Source: Naasia aerilata (GTDB lineage: Bacteria > Actinomycetota > Actinomycetes > Actinomycetales > Microbacteriaceae). Taken from it: 64,000 bases of DNA. The notes beneath the pieces were generated by a model. That model searched no databases, was not told the origin of the DNA, and saw only the letters and a program-made list of their open reading frames with translations. Below are positions 7,843 to 16,208 of this stretch, in pieces (positions within the stretch are counted from its first letter, which is position 1; each line of letters starts with the position of its first letter). A program made the translations under genes and the position numbers. Where the stretch lies: NCBI RefSeq assembly GCF_030296595.1, contig NZ_AP027731.1, forward strand, positions 2,790,001 to 2,854,000. The letters are read 5' to 3'.

Positions 7843-9288
7843 ATGTCGCTGTTGACTCCATCGACCGGCGCCCCGGACGGCGGCTCGGAGGGTGCCGAGC
7901 GGCTGACCGCGCTGCGCTACGCGGTGGATGATCTGCAGCTGAACGAGCGGGACACGAACTTCTTCACCGCGCAGCGGTACGTGATCGTGGACGAGGTCCG
8001 GCAGGCGTTCGAGAACGCCTACGGCGCCTCGCTGAGCACCGACCCGGCGGGCCTGCAGGCGCGGGCGCTGCGGGCCGAGGTCGCGGGCGCCATATCGATC
8101 CCGGAGGTCACCGCGGAGGCCCTGGTGGTGCGGGCACGGACTCTGGTGCACGAACTGCCCACCACCTTGGAGAGGTTTCGCGACGGGGCGTTCGGGGAGC
8201 GGCACGCCCGGATCCTCGCCGACGCCACCGCCGGCCTCAGCCCGGCCGAGATCGCCGAGCTGGAACGCCGGGCGCTGCCGTACGCGGAGACGCTGACCGC
8301 GGCGAAGTTCGATCGCAAGGTGAAGGTGCTGGTGCAGCTGATCCACCCGGACGAGCTGACCGAACGCCACAGGAACGCCTACGCCGAGCGCGAGGTCCGC
8401 CGAGAACCGGCCAAGGACGGCATGGCCTGGATCGGCGCCTACCTGGCGGCACCGGTCGCGTCCGGGATCGATGACTTCCTCGACAAGGCCGCCCGCTCGC
8501 TGAAGACCAAGGACGAGACCCGCACCCACGCGCAGCTGCGGGCGGACGTGTTCCGCGACGTGCTCCTCGACGACGGGGCCATCCTCCCCGCCGAGGACGG
8601 CCACACCCACGCCCGGATCCCGAACGCCCGACCCCGCGGCATCGTCCCCACCGTGCACGTGACCGTGCCGGCTCTCAACCTGCTCCCGTTCACCGCCGGC
8701 GGAGCCGCGGAGCCCGACATCGAGTCAGCGGCCGATCAGCTCGCCGCCCTCCCGGCTCTCAAGCTCGCCGGCCGCTACGGGGAACCGGCCATGCTCGCCG
8801 GTTACGGGCCCATCGACCCCGAGACCGCCGCGCAGCTCGTCGGGCAGTCGAAAGGGCTGCACCGGATCCTGACCGACCCCGACACTGGAGTCACCGTCCA
8901 ATTCGGCCGCACCCGGTACCGGATCCCGGAGGAGCTGGCCCGGTATCTCCGTCAACGGGACGGGACCTGCCGGTTCGTCGGCTGCAACCGGCCCGCCGAC
9001 CGGTGCGACCTCGACCATACGAAGCCATGGGAGGAAGGCGGCTGCACCGACGCCTGCAACCTCGCCTGCCTCTGCAAGGGCCACCACCGCCTGAAACACG
9101 GAACCGACTGGACCATCACCCAAGACCCGGACGGATCCGGCGAGCTGATCTGCATCTCACCCGCCGGGAAGATCTACCGCACCGAACCCGCGACCAGGAT
9201 CGCCGCCCGGCCACCCGGGGCACCACCCGGGAGAGCGGTCGCGCAGACGACGTGGGCACCGGACGGTACGGAGATTCCGCCCTTCTAG
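7843..9288 (+). CDS. DUF222 / 13E12-type HNH endonuclease
   Basis: 481 residues. Residues ~20-300 are the helical DUF222 region, and the C-terminus holds the HNH signature: RDGTCRFVGCNRPADRCDLD, then HTKPWEEGG, NLACLCKGHHRLKHG. Paired Cys residues (CRFVGC, CKGH) suggest a structural zinc, and the D-H pair plus the final H-H form the metal-binding nuclease core. The ATG at 7843 follows GGAGAGGAG at 11 bases. This family is present in many near-identical copies in actinobacteria (REP13E12 in mycobacteria) and behaves like a dispersed repetitive gene. Here family A repeats lie on both sides (7674-7712, 9309-9443). The DNA target is unknown. Confidence 0.9.
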   Translation: MSLLTPSTGAPDGGSEGAERLTALRYAVDDLQLNERDTNFFTAQRYVIVDEVRQAFENAYGASLSTDPAGLQARALRAEVAGAISIPEVTAEALVVRARTLVHELPTTLERFRDGAFGERHARILADATAGLSPAEIAELERRALPYAETLTAAKFDRKVKVLVQLIHPDELTERHRNAYAEREVRREPAKDGMAWIGAYLAAPVASGIDDFLDKAARSLKTKDETRTHAQLRADVFRDVLLDDGAILPAEDGHTHARIPNARPRGIVPTVHVTVPALNLLPFTAGGAAEPDIESAADQLAALPALKLAGRYGEPAMLAGYGPIDPETAAQLVGQSKGLHRILTDPDTGVTVQFGRTRYRIPEELARYLRQRDGTCRFVGCNRPADRCDLDHTKPWEEGGCTDACNLACLCKGHHRLKHGTDWTITQDPDGSGELICISPAGKIYRTEPATRIAARPPGAPPGRAVAQTTWAPDGTEIPPF

Positions 9289-9303
9289 GCGCTCGCCTCA
9301 GCA

Positions 9304-9443
9304 TGGGGCCTGATTTCGAGACGCCCGCTCCGCGGGCTCCTCAATCATCGGTGGAGGGCGGTGCTCCTCCATGGGGTGATGCCGAAGCCCGCACACCGAT
9401 GATTGAGGAGCGGGCGTCAGCCCGCGTCTCGAAATCAGGCCCC
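9304..9443. repeat. Two family A repeats in inverted orientation (copies 3 and 4)
   Basis: Copy 3 (9309-9350) reads cctgatttcgagacg ... ctcctcaatcatcgg. Copy 4 (9399-9443) reads ccgatgattgaggag ... cgtctcgaaatcaggcccc. The outer 19 bases (ggggcctgatttcgagacg and its complement) match perfectly, so the pair can fold into one ~140-base hairpin in which each half is itself palindromic. It lies just after the stop of the HNH gene, in the gap before the aldo/keto reductase. Confidence 0.85.
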
Positions 9444-9581
9444 TAGCGGCCGACTGCGGCCGCGGTCCGGCCCGCGTCGCCGGGTGACGTACTCTGCGAA
9501 AGCGGGCGGCCGTCAATCCCTCGCCTGCCCGAAGGGCCTCCGGGCCGCCGGCAGACACAGCAGAGTAGGGCAGGCAGCGCG

Positions 9582-10558
9582 ATGCAACAGGTTCGACTGG
9601 GGAACTCGGGACTCCGGGTGTCGAGGGTCATCCTCGGCTGCATGAGCTACGGCGACCCGAGCTCCGGTCCGCATCCTTGGTCGCTCGACTTCGAGGCGAC
9701 GCGGCCATTCCTTCGTCAGGCCATCGAAGCCGGCATCATCACCTTTGACACCGCGAACGTGTACTCGGCGGGCAGCAGTGAGGATTTCCTCGGACGCCTG
9801 CTGCCCGAATACGCGCGCCGCGAGGAGATCGTCATCGCCACCAAGGTCCACGGGCGGATGGGTGACGGCCCGAACGGCTCTGGCCTGTCCCGAGGCGCGA
9901 TCCTGACCCAGATCGACGCCAGCCTCCGGCGCCTGCGCACGGACTACGTGGATCTCTATCAGATCCACCGCTGGGACCCGCACGTGCCCATCGAGGAGAC
10001 CATGGAGGCTCTTCACGACGTCGTCAGTGCTGGCAAGACCCGCTACATCGGCGCGTCCTCCATGGCGGCGTGGCAGTTCGCGAAGGCGCAGCAGACCGCG
10101 GAGCGGCACGGCTGGACCCGCTTCGTGTCGATGCAGCCGCAGTACAACCTGGTGATGCGCGAGGAGGAGAGGGAGATGCTGCCGCTCTGCCTCGACCAGG
10201 GTGTCGGCGTCATCCCCTGGAGTCCGCTCGCGCGGGGTCGTCTGACCCGCGACTGGGACACCGAGACGGCGCGCACCGAGACGGACGAGTTCGGCCGCAC
10301 CCTGTACACGCAGGCCGAGGAGGCGGACCGCCGCGTCGCGGAGACCGTCGCGGCGATCGCGGGGAGCGGCAGGTGTCCCGCGCTCAGGTCGCGCTGGCCT
10401 GGGTGCTCGCCCAGCCCGCCGTGACTGCGCCCATCGTGGGCGCCACGAAGGCGCACCACCTCGAGGACGCGGTTGCCGCGGCCGATCTGGTCCTCACCGA
10501 CGATGAGCTGAGCCGGCTCGGCGAGCACTACGTGCCGCACCGGCCCGTGGGCTACTGA
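9582..10558 (+). CDS. Aldo/keto reductase (frameshifted near 3' end)
   Basis: NAD(P)H-dependent reductase of the aldo/keto reductase superfamily, about 325 residues after repair. Markers are LGNSGLRVSRVILGCMSYGD at the N-terminus, FDTANVYSAGSSEDFLGRLL with the catalytic Asp and Tyr, ATKVHGRMG with the catalytic Lys, and YQIHRWDP with the catalytic His. The C-terminal cofactor helix ALAWVLAQPAVTAPIVGATK is in another frame. One extra G in the G4 run at 10361-10364 restores AGERQVSRAQVALAWVLAQ. The substrate is unknown. The start follows a weak GCAGCGCG leader but matches the family's usual N-terminus. Confidence 0.85.
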
Positions 10559-10578
10559 GGGGCGATGAACCACCCACC

Positions 10579-11583
10579 TCAGCGCGTCTGCTCGACCCCT
10601 TGCGCGGCGCCCCCGTGCAGGGCGAGGTACTTCTTCGCGTTGCGGTACTGCCGAGTGAGGAGGACGACCAGGATCACGCCCGTCACCCCGCCGAAGATGA
10701 ATGTGACCACATTGCTCTGCGTGAGCCCGTGCCCTCCGGCGAGGGCGAGCAGGACGAGACTCAGATAGGCGCCCCCGAAGAGGAGCGCGAGCCCGACGAC
10801 GCTGACCGGCTGGAGCGCCACGAGCCGGGTGGCATACCGCACGGCCTCCGGCTCCTCGGCAGGCCTGATGCGGTCGAACTTGCCCGTGACGACCGAGTAG
10901 GGCACGCCTTGCCGGTTGCCGAAGTTCGCCGCAGTGAGCCGGCGCAGGTCCCGCCCGGACCGCCAGGTGAAGATGAGGGTGACGAGGCAGCCGAGGAAGC
11001 CGCCGATCATCAGCGCCAGGCCCGCCGCAGCCGAGAAGTCGCTGGTGGCGAACACGGAGCGGAAGAGCGCGAGGCTGACCACGAACCCCGCAACGGCCGT
11101 GCCCACCGCCAGGAAGATCCACTTGCGCCGGGTGGCCGGAGGGATGGGCGCGTCGTCCACGGTCGGGTGCTCGGCGTCCGGATGGCGGGCGCGATACCGC
11201 TTCGCCACCGCCTCCCCGACGAACAGGGCGTAGGCCAGTGCGGCGCCGCCCAGCGCGCTGGCAATCAGCGCGATCGGGATCGGACCGCTGAAGGCCGCGG
11301 TCAGTCCGATGAGGAGCACGGCTCCGACGGCGGCGAAGCTCGCGGCGAGGATCAGCGTCGTGCGGCGGGACTTGCGCCGGACCTCGGGATCCGTGTCGCC
11401 GCGGAGGCTCAACACGTAGTGGGCGACGGTGAAGTGCGGCAGCACGAGCAGCAGCGTCGGCAGCGTGCGAAGCGCGCCGAGACCGCTCTCCTTGTCGAGG
11501 TCCGTGATCGCGATCACCACGGCCCCGAGCAGCAGGATCAGGAGATCGAGGACCACCAGGCCGAGAACGTACAGCGTGCGCAT
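10579..11583 (-). CDS. Uncharacterised multi-pass membrane protein, paralogue 1 of 3
   Basis: 334 residues with about eight hydrophobic segments. It begins MRTLYVLGLVVLDLLILLLG, with a cytoplasmic basic loop (LRGDTDPEVRRKSRRT), and ends with an amphipathic basic tail QYRNAKKYLALHGG. The start at 11583 has AAGGAG upstream. It shares N-terminal (MR(T/A)xYV/HM), internal (RRK-containing loop before a helix) and C-terminal (xR.AK/RRYLA.H) features with the next two genes. It follows paralogue 2 by 14 bases, suggesting one operon read from 13616 to 10579. No known domain was recognised. Confidence 0.75.
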   Translation of the reverse strand: MRTLYVLGLVVLDLLILLLGAVVIAITDLDKESGLGALRTLPTLLLVLPHFTVAHYVLSLRGDTDPEVRRKSRRTTLILAASFAAVGAVLLIGLTAAFSGPIPIALIASALGGAALAYALFVGEAVAKRYRARHPDAEHPTVDDAPIPPATRRKWIFLAVGTAVAGFVVSLALFRSVFATSDFSAAAGLALMIGGFLGCLVTLIFTWRSGRDLRRLTAANFGNRQGVPYSVVTGKFDRIRPAEEPEAVRYATRLVALQPVSVVGLALLFGGAYLSLVLLALAGGHGLTQSNVVTFIFGGVTGVILVVLLTRQYRNAKKYLALHGGAAQGVEQTR

Positions 11584-11597
11584 CGTTGCTCCTTGCT

Positions 11598-12587
11598 TCA
11601 GTCGAGATGGCCGGCGGCGGCCGGAACGAGCGGGTGGGCCGCGAGGTAGCGACGGGCGTTCCGCAGCTGAAATGCCAAGGCGCCGCAAACGGCGACGCAG
11701 GTTCCGACCACGCCTACGACGCCGACCACCGCCATCACGTCGGCGGTGTCTCGGATGGGCTCCGACAGCTGTTCGGCCTCTATCCCGAGCGTGGCGGTCA
11801 GGTACGCCAAGACGATCGCCATGAGGAACGGGAACCTGACCGTGCTGATGCGGGCATAACGACGGGCGAGAGGGACCAGCTCCGGGCTCAACTCAGGACC
11901 ACTTCCGCGCCCGACCGCTCGCCGGATGGCGGGCACGCGGGATGGCGCGGTGACGGCGAGCTGTCGAAGCGCCTCCGTCAGCGGCCAGGCTACGATCGCG
12001 GCCGCCACGCCGAAGGCGAGCAGCCCATATACAAGGGCGAATCGAACGGCGCTGGGCCACTCGTCGGCAAGCCGCTCGTGGAGGGAAAGACTTAGTCCGA
12101 GCATGAGCGCCGCCGTGACAAGCCCGGTGCCTACGCCCCACTCGGCGGCGTTGAGCCACCTGGACCGGATCTCGGCGCGACCCCACTTCTCAGGAGCCGC
12201 CGCCGGCGGTCGCTTCGCCTGATGCTTGCGAATCGCGAGCGCGACCATGACGTTGCCAACGCTGAGCGCCGCCGTTCCGGCCAGGAGCGAGAGGTTCTCG
12301 AGCTGTGCCACGTGCGCGGGGACAGCCACGATCACAACGGCACCGACCAGCTGAACGGCACCGATGATGACCGCCAGGCGCGTCAGTTGCGCCCGCGACT
12401 CAAGCGGCCACCACTGAACGAGAGCGCCGTGCACGATCGCTGGAATGGTCATCAGAAGAAGACCCACTGCGTGTAGCGCGAGCGGGACGGGGTCGCCGAG
12501 CACCCCGCTCGCGAAGAGGCGAGACATGCCCGCCACCAGGAGCGCGACGAACAGCACCGCGGACGCCACCATGTGGACTGCGCGCAC
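11598..12587 (-). CDS. Uncharacterised multi-pass membrane protein, paralogue 2 of 3
   Basis: 329 residues with about eight hydrophobic segments, starting MRAVHMVASAVLFVALLVAG and ending FQLRNARRYLAAHPLVPAA. Helix 2 carries MTIPAIVHGALVQWWPLESR, closely matching LTLPAVALGAFVQWWPIEPW in paralogue 3. The central EIRSRWLNAAEWGVG loop corresponds to DVIRRKSRTVALWFLG of paralogue 3. The shared QWWP(L/I)E motif is the best marker of the family. It is the middle gene of a compact three-gene cluster (gaps 14 and 30 bases). Function is unknown. Confidence 0.75.
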   Translation of the reverse strand: MRAVHMVASAVLFVALLVAGMSRLFASGVLGDPVPLALHAVGLLLMTIPAIVHGALVQWWPLESRAQLTRLAVIIGAVQLVGAVVIVAVPAHVAQLENLSLLAGTAALSVGNVMVALAIRKHQAKRPPAAAPEKWGRAEIRSRWLNAAEWGVGTGLVTAALMLGLSLSLHERLADEWPSAVRFALVYGLLAFGVAAAIVAWPLTEALRQLAVTAPSRVPAIRRAVGRGSGPELSPELVPLARRYARISTVRFPFLMAIVLAYLTATLGIEAEQLSEPIRDTADVMAVVGVVGVVGTCVAVCGALAFQLRNARRYLAAHPLVPAAAGHLD

Positions 12588-12617
12588 GACGGACCCGCTC
12601 CTCTCTCGGCGGCGGAG

Positions 12618-13616
12618 TCAGACGGCGAGGACGTCGGCGTGCGTGGCGGCGTAGCGCTTCGCCCGCCGCCACTGGCGCAGCACCAGCGGGACCATAACGA
12701 CGAAGACGACGACCAGCAGAACGCTCAGGTAGACCGAGAAGGGGCGGAGGCCGGCGCCGTCGTCACCGAGGGCACGGGGGAGCTGCTGGCAGAGGATGCC
12801 GAGGTAGAGGAACGTGAACTGCGCGATCTGGAAGGGGTAGTACGCGGTCATGATGCGCGCGTACCGGGCTGCTCGCCCCTCCTCCTCCTCGCTCAGGTCC
12901 TCCTTCTTGCCCTTGATCACCACTCGTGCGATGGTCCGGAGGTCCGAGACATATCGGCCCTTCACCTCCCGCACCTGACGAAGCAGCGGCCAGGCCACCA
13001 CCATGCAGGCGAACGAGCCGGTGAGGAACGCCAGCGAGAGCGCCAGCCACACCAGCATCAGGCTGCTGTCCCGGTCCCCGGCCTCGGGCACGACCGTCTC
13101 GAGCACGAAGAGCCCGACCCCGAAGACGAGAAGGGCACCCAGGAACCACAGCGCCACCGTGCGGCTCTTGCGGCGGATGACGTCGCGATTCCAGACCGCC
13201 GACGGTGCAGGCGGACGGAGGTCGTCGCGCCGGCGCACCCAGCGCGCGAGAGCGACGTTGGCCACGGTCAGTACTGCGACGAGGGCGAGGTACAGCGCCG
13301 GCTGCCACATCGGCATCCGCTGCTCTCCCGCCACCAAGACGGCCAACACCGCGCCGACCACCTGGAGCGCGACCGTCACGACCACCATGCGGAGCAGGTA
13401 GCGGCGGCCACGACCACGCCACGGCTCGATGGGCCACCACTGCACGAACGCACCGAGGGCGACGGCGGGAAGCGTCAGCAGGATGAGCGCCGCGAGCGCC
13501 AGGTAGTAGGGCCAGCCCGCCGGTCGCGCTCCACCGGCCAAGACGATGCCCGTCACTCCGAGCAACACCAGCACGGTGAACACGAGCGACGAGAGGACGA
13601 CATACAGGGCCCTCAT
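12618..13616 (-). CDS. Uncharacterised multi-pass membrane protein, paralogue 3 of 3
   Basis: 332 residues with about eight hydrophobic segments, starting MRALYVVLSSLVFTVLVLLG. The cytoplasmic loop GRYVSDLRTIARVVIKGKKE, then DLSEEEEGRAARYARIMTAY, is charged. Paralogue 2 keeps LVPLARRYARISTVRFPF at the same place, so RYARI is a family feature. The C-terminus is LRQWRRAKRYAATHADV. The ATG at 13616 is preceded by GGAAGG. It is the first gene of the cluster. A longer in-frame reading into the upstream region has no ribosome site and is rejected. Confidence 0.75.
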   Translation of the reverse strand: MRALYVVLSSLVFTVLVLLGVTGIVLAGGARPAGWPYYLALAALILLTLPAVALGAFVQWWPIEPWRGRGRRYLLRMVVVTVALQVVGAVLAVLVAGEQRMPMWQPALYLALVAVLTVANVALARWVRRRDDLRPPAPSAVWNRDVIRRKSRTVALWFLGALLVFGVGLFVLETVVPEAGDRDSSLMLVWLALSLAFLTGSFACMVVAWPLLRQVREVKGRYVSDLRTIARVVIKGKKEDLSEEEEGRAARYARIMTAYYPFQIAQFTFLYLGILCQQLPRALGDDGAGLRPFSVYLSVLLVVVFVVMVPLVLRQWRRAKRYAATHADVLAV

Positions 13617-13794
13617 CGGCGGGCCTTCCGAGCGCACGACATCATGGGTCCTTTCCTCATCGGGTTGAGGGTCGGGTGTTCGTAGCATAGAACGCGCTGA
13701 ATGCTGGCCGCACGTCGGCTGACGGTCAACCCCTCGACGCCGATTTGTGGCGTCCAGGCCGTCTGGGAGTACCTCGCAAGAGGCGGTCAAGGCG

Positions 13795-13920
13795 TCCTGC
13801 CGGCGCGTCGGTGTCCCGATCCTCGGCGCGTCGCGTCCCGAGACGATCGCGGACTCAGTGCAGGCGGTCGAGCTGCTGCTCGGTCCGGAGGAGCTGTGTC
13901 AGTTCAGCGAGGGGAGCGCG
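13795..13920 (+). pseudogene. Remnant of an aldo/keto reductase C-terminus
   Basis: One forward frame reads RRVGVPILGASRPETIADSV followed by QAVELLLGPEELCQFSEGS. This matches the end of aldo/keto reductases (compare TAPIVGATKAHHLEDAV and LTDDELSRL in the gene at 9582-10558). The rest of the enzyme is absent: upstream is the leader of the membrane-protein cluster, downstream the end of the DUF3320-like gene. The gap 13617-13956 holds nothing else that I recognise. Confidence 0.6.
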
Positions 13921-13956
13921 GCGGCGTTCCAGCATCGCAGCGCTGCGCGGCGGAGG

Positions 13957-14717
13957 TCAGGGAAGGCGGATGGCCTCGTCGCGCTCGGCGAAGCGTCCCG
14001 ACTCGATGCCGCGGGTGAGCGCGTCCACGACCCAGCCGCGCATGGGGCCCGGGATGCGCGGGTAGCCGAGCAGCGTGGCGGTCTCGGTGAGCAGCTCCTC
14101 CGCGCTCAGCTCGTCGACGCCTCCGAGCACGAACTCCATCGCGTTGAGGAGCTCCTCCCGGCTGATGTCGGCGAGGCGGCGGACGCTCGGGTCGCCGACC
14201 CGACGAGCGGAGCGCCAGGTGGCCGGCTTGGTGCCGGTGGGCCAGGCGAAGTCCTCGATGACCCGGAACTGCGGGGCGACGACGCGCGTCATGTGGTGGC
14301 GGCGCTGCGGGTCGAGGCGGGGGATGCCGAAGCGCTTGGCCAGCAGCGTGATCAGCCGCTGGAGCGGCATCGGGCCCTCGATGTCGAGGATTTCGCCGGC
14401 GGTGCGCACGAGGCCCGGAGCCGCCATGCGCAGGTTCCGCAGCAGCTCGGGGTCGCCGACCTGCTCGTCCGGAGCCAGACGGTACGGGCTCACGGTGATG
14501 CCGGTGCGCGACTTGGTGACCGGCGGACGGGGGACGCGGGCCCGGGCCCAGTACTGAGGACCGGTGGTGATGGCTTCGGGCTCGGGGGCGGGCTCAGCGT
14601 CCAGCTCGTCGACGGGCGGATCGGTCAGCCGGCGCACCGCGGCCACAAGAGCGGCGTCCACTGCCCGGGGGCCCGCATGCGGCTGAGAACAGCGGAGGCA
14701 CGGGGGTCGGAAGGCAT
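13957..14717 (-). CDS. DUF3320-like protein (frameshifted near start)
   Basis: About 253 residues. The ATG at 14717 opens MPSDPRASAVLSRMRAP. One extra base at the G5 run 14667-14671 leads into AVDAALVAAVRRLTDPPVDE and the rest. The segment AGEILDIEGPMPLQRLITLL then AKRFGIPRLDPQRR has the EGP...L...(A/F)G..R pattern of DUF3320, normally the C-terminal module of very large DUF4011-type helicases. Here it stands alone with a following IEDFAWP and a C-terminal helical region. No clear ribosome site precedes the ATG, and a TATTGT box close upstream suggests possible leaderless expression. Function is unknown. Confidence 0.55.
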
Positions 14718-14909
14718 GCTTTGACAATAGAAGTGAGGAGGAGTACAACTCCGCTGATTCGCGCGGTGTCGCGACCGAATCGCTCGGATTTCTCTCAGTT
14801 GAACGGTTTTCGCCCCTTCCAGCCACGCCCGGCGCGCCGGAAGCCCCCGCCGGAGGGCGCGTCGTAGCGTCGAGCACCGGGCGGCGCCGCGCCCGAGGAG
14901 AGGACGCCA

Positions 14910-16208
14910 GTGCCGCTGTACGAAGCCCTCCGTCCCGCCACGCGCATCTGGTACGCGCTGCACCTGAAGGAAGCCGGCTCGGTCCCGCGCCCGCGCGACC
15001 TGCCCAGCTGGCGGCCCGCCGACTCGGGCTTCGACTCCGTGCTGCTGCTCGGCAACGGCCCCTGCCACGGCTGGGGCGTCGCGACGCACGCGCTCGCGCT
15101 CACCGGGCAGCTGGGTCGCGAGCTGCCGACCCGGACGCAGCGCCCGTGCGGTGTCGACTACATCGGCGACGAGACCATGAACCTCGCCGCAGCCCTGCCG
15201 TGGCTCGGGAACCGCGAACTCGGCGCGTACGACAGCATCGCGGTCGTTCTCGGGGTCAACGACGCCGTCCGGCTCACACCCGTCGCCGAGTGGACGAAGG
15301 GTCTCCGACGCCTCCTCGACACGCTCCTCGACCGCGCAGCGCCCGAGGTGCCCATCCTCCTCGCCGGCATCCAGCCTCCGAGCTCCGTCCCGATGTACCA
15401 GACGGCGCTCGGCGCTGTGGCGGACCGGCATGCGCGCCGCCTCAACGCGGCGAGCGCCTCGATCGCCGCCGACTACGACCGCGTCCGGTTCTTCCCCCTC
15501 GGTGCCGCCGACCTCACCGGCGCCCGTCCCTACGGCTCTCCGGAGGCCTACGCCGAGTGGGCGAGCATGCTCGCGGACCAGCTGGCGCCCGTGCTGAACG
15601 AGCAGCGTGTCCGGGATGGTGGCGCGGTCCGCGCCCTGCCGGACCTCTCCCCGGTGTCCGACTGGGCGGGGATCGACCAGGCGATCGAGCTCGCCGCAGA
15701 GGGCGGTTCTGCAGAGCTGCAGCGCATCGCGCGGGAGGCGAAGCGCCGGTTCGGCGTCGAGATCGCCACCGTCAGCCTCGTCGACGGCGACCGCCTCCGC
15801 TACGCGATGCCCGGCGGGCTGCCGAGCGTCGTCCCGCTCGAGCTCACGTTCTGCAAGTACGCGGTGGAGCAGCCGGACCCCCTGGTCGTGCCGGATGCCC
15901 GGCGCGACCCGCGCTTCAAGGTGAACCCGTTCCGGGAGGTCGCGTTCATCAACTTCTACGCGGGGCACCCGCTGCAGTCGCTCTCCGGCGACACGATCGG
16001 CACGTTCTGCCTCATGGGCGTCCGCCCCCGATCGGCGTCGGCCGTCGATCTCGACGCGTTCTCGGCGCTCGCGATGCAGGCCCAGGACGAGCTGCACCGG
16101 ATCGAGCGCGGCGCGGCCCTGTCCGGCGAGCCGGCCGGCCAGCCCGTCGAGTCGGTCGCCGCGCCGGCGGTGGCTCAGACGGCGGAGAAGACCACGCGCT
16201 CCAGGTAG
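14910..16208 (+). CDS. SGNH-hydrolase-like domain fused to a GAF domain
   Basis: 432 residues. Residues ~42-225 look like an SGNH/GDSL hydrolase: VLLLGNGPCHGWG (44-56) is block I and VVLGVNDAV (112-120) is block III with the usual GxND. The block I nucleophile Ser is replaced (GNG instead of GDS) and no DxxH block V is obvious, so hydrolase activity is doubtful. Residues ~250-405 are a GAF domain of the type with ELTFCKYAVE, VPDARRDPRFKVNP, INFYAGHPLQ and IGTFCLMG. There is no output domain. The GTG at 14910 follows GAGGAGAGGA. The 3' end overlaps the convergent alditol oxidase gene by 34 bases. Confidence 0.7.
   Translation: MPLYEALRPATRIWYALHLKEAGSVPRPRDLPSWRPADSGFDSVLLLGNGPCHGWGVATHALALTGQLGRELPTRTQRPCGVDYIGDETMNLAAALPWLGNRELGAYDSIAVVLGVNDAVRLTPVAEWTKGLRRLLDTLLDRAAPEVPILLAGIQPPSSVPMYQTALGAVADRHARRLNAASASIAADYDRVRFFPLGAADLTGARPYGSPEAYAEWASMLADQLAPVLNEQRVRDGGAVRALPDLSPVSDWAGIDQAIELAAEGGSAELQRIAREAKRRFGVEIATVSLVDGDRLRYAMPGGLPSVVPLELTFCKYAVEQPDPLVVPDARRDPRFKVNPFREVAFINFYAGHPLQSLSGDTIGTFCLMGVRPRSASAVDLDAFSALAMQAQDELHRIERGAALSGEPAGQPVESVAAPAVAQTAEKTTRSR

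Noticed and set aside
5838-7844. A 668-residue reverse frame reaching to 7844 as the SIR2 protein
   Set aside because: The N-terminal ~245 residues lie out of frame with the coding sequence and cross repeats and intergenic sequence. The true start is at 7420 with a shift at 7196-7200.
16175-16208. Overlap of SGNH-GAF and alditol oxidase genes as a sign of a wrong stop
   Set aside because: Both proteins have normal family ends, and a 34-base convergent overlap is tolerable.
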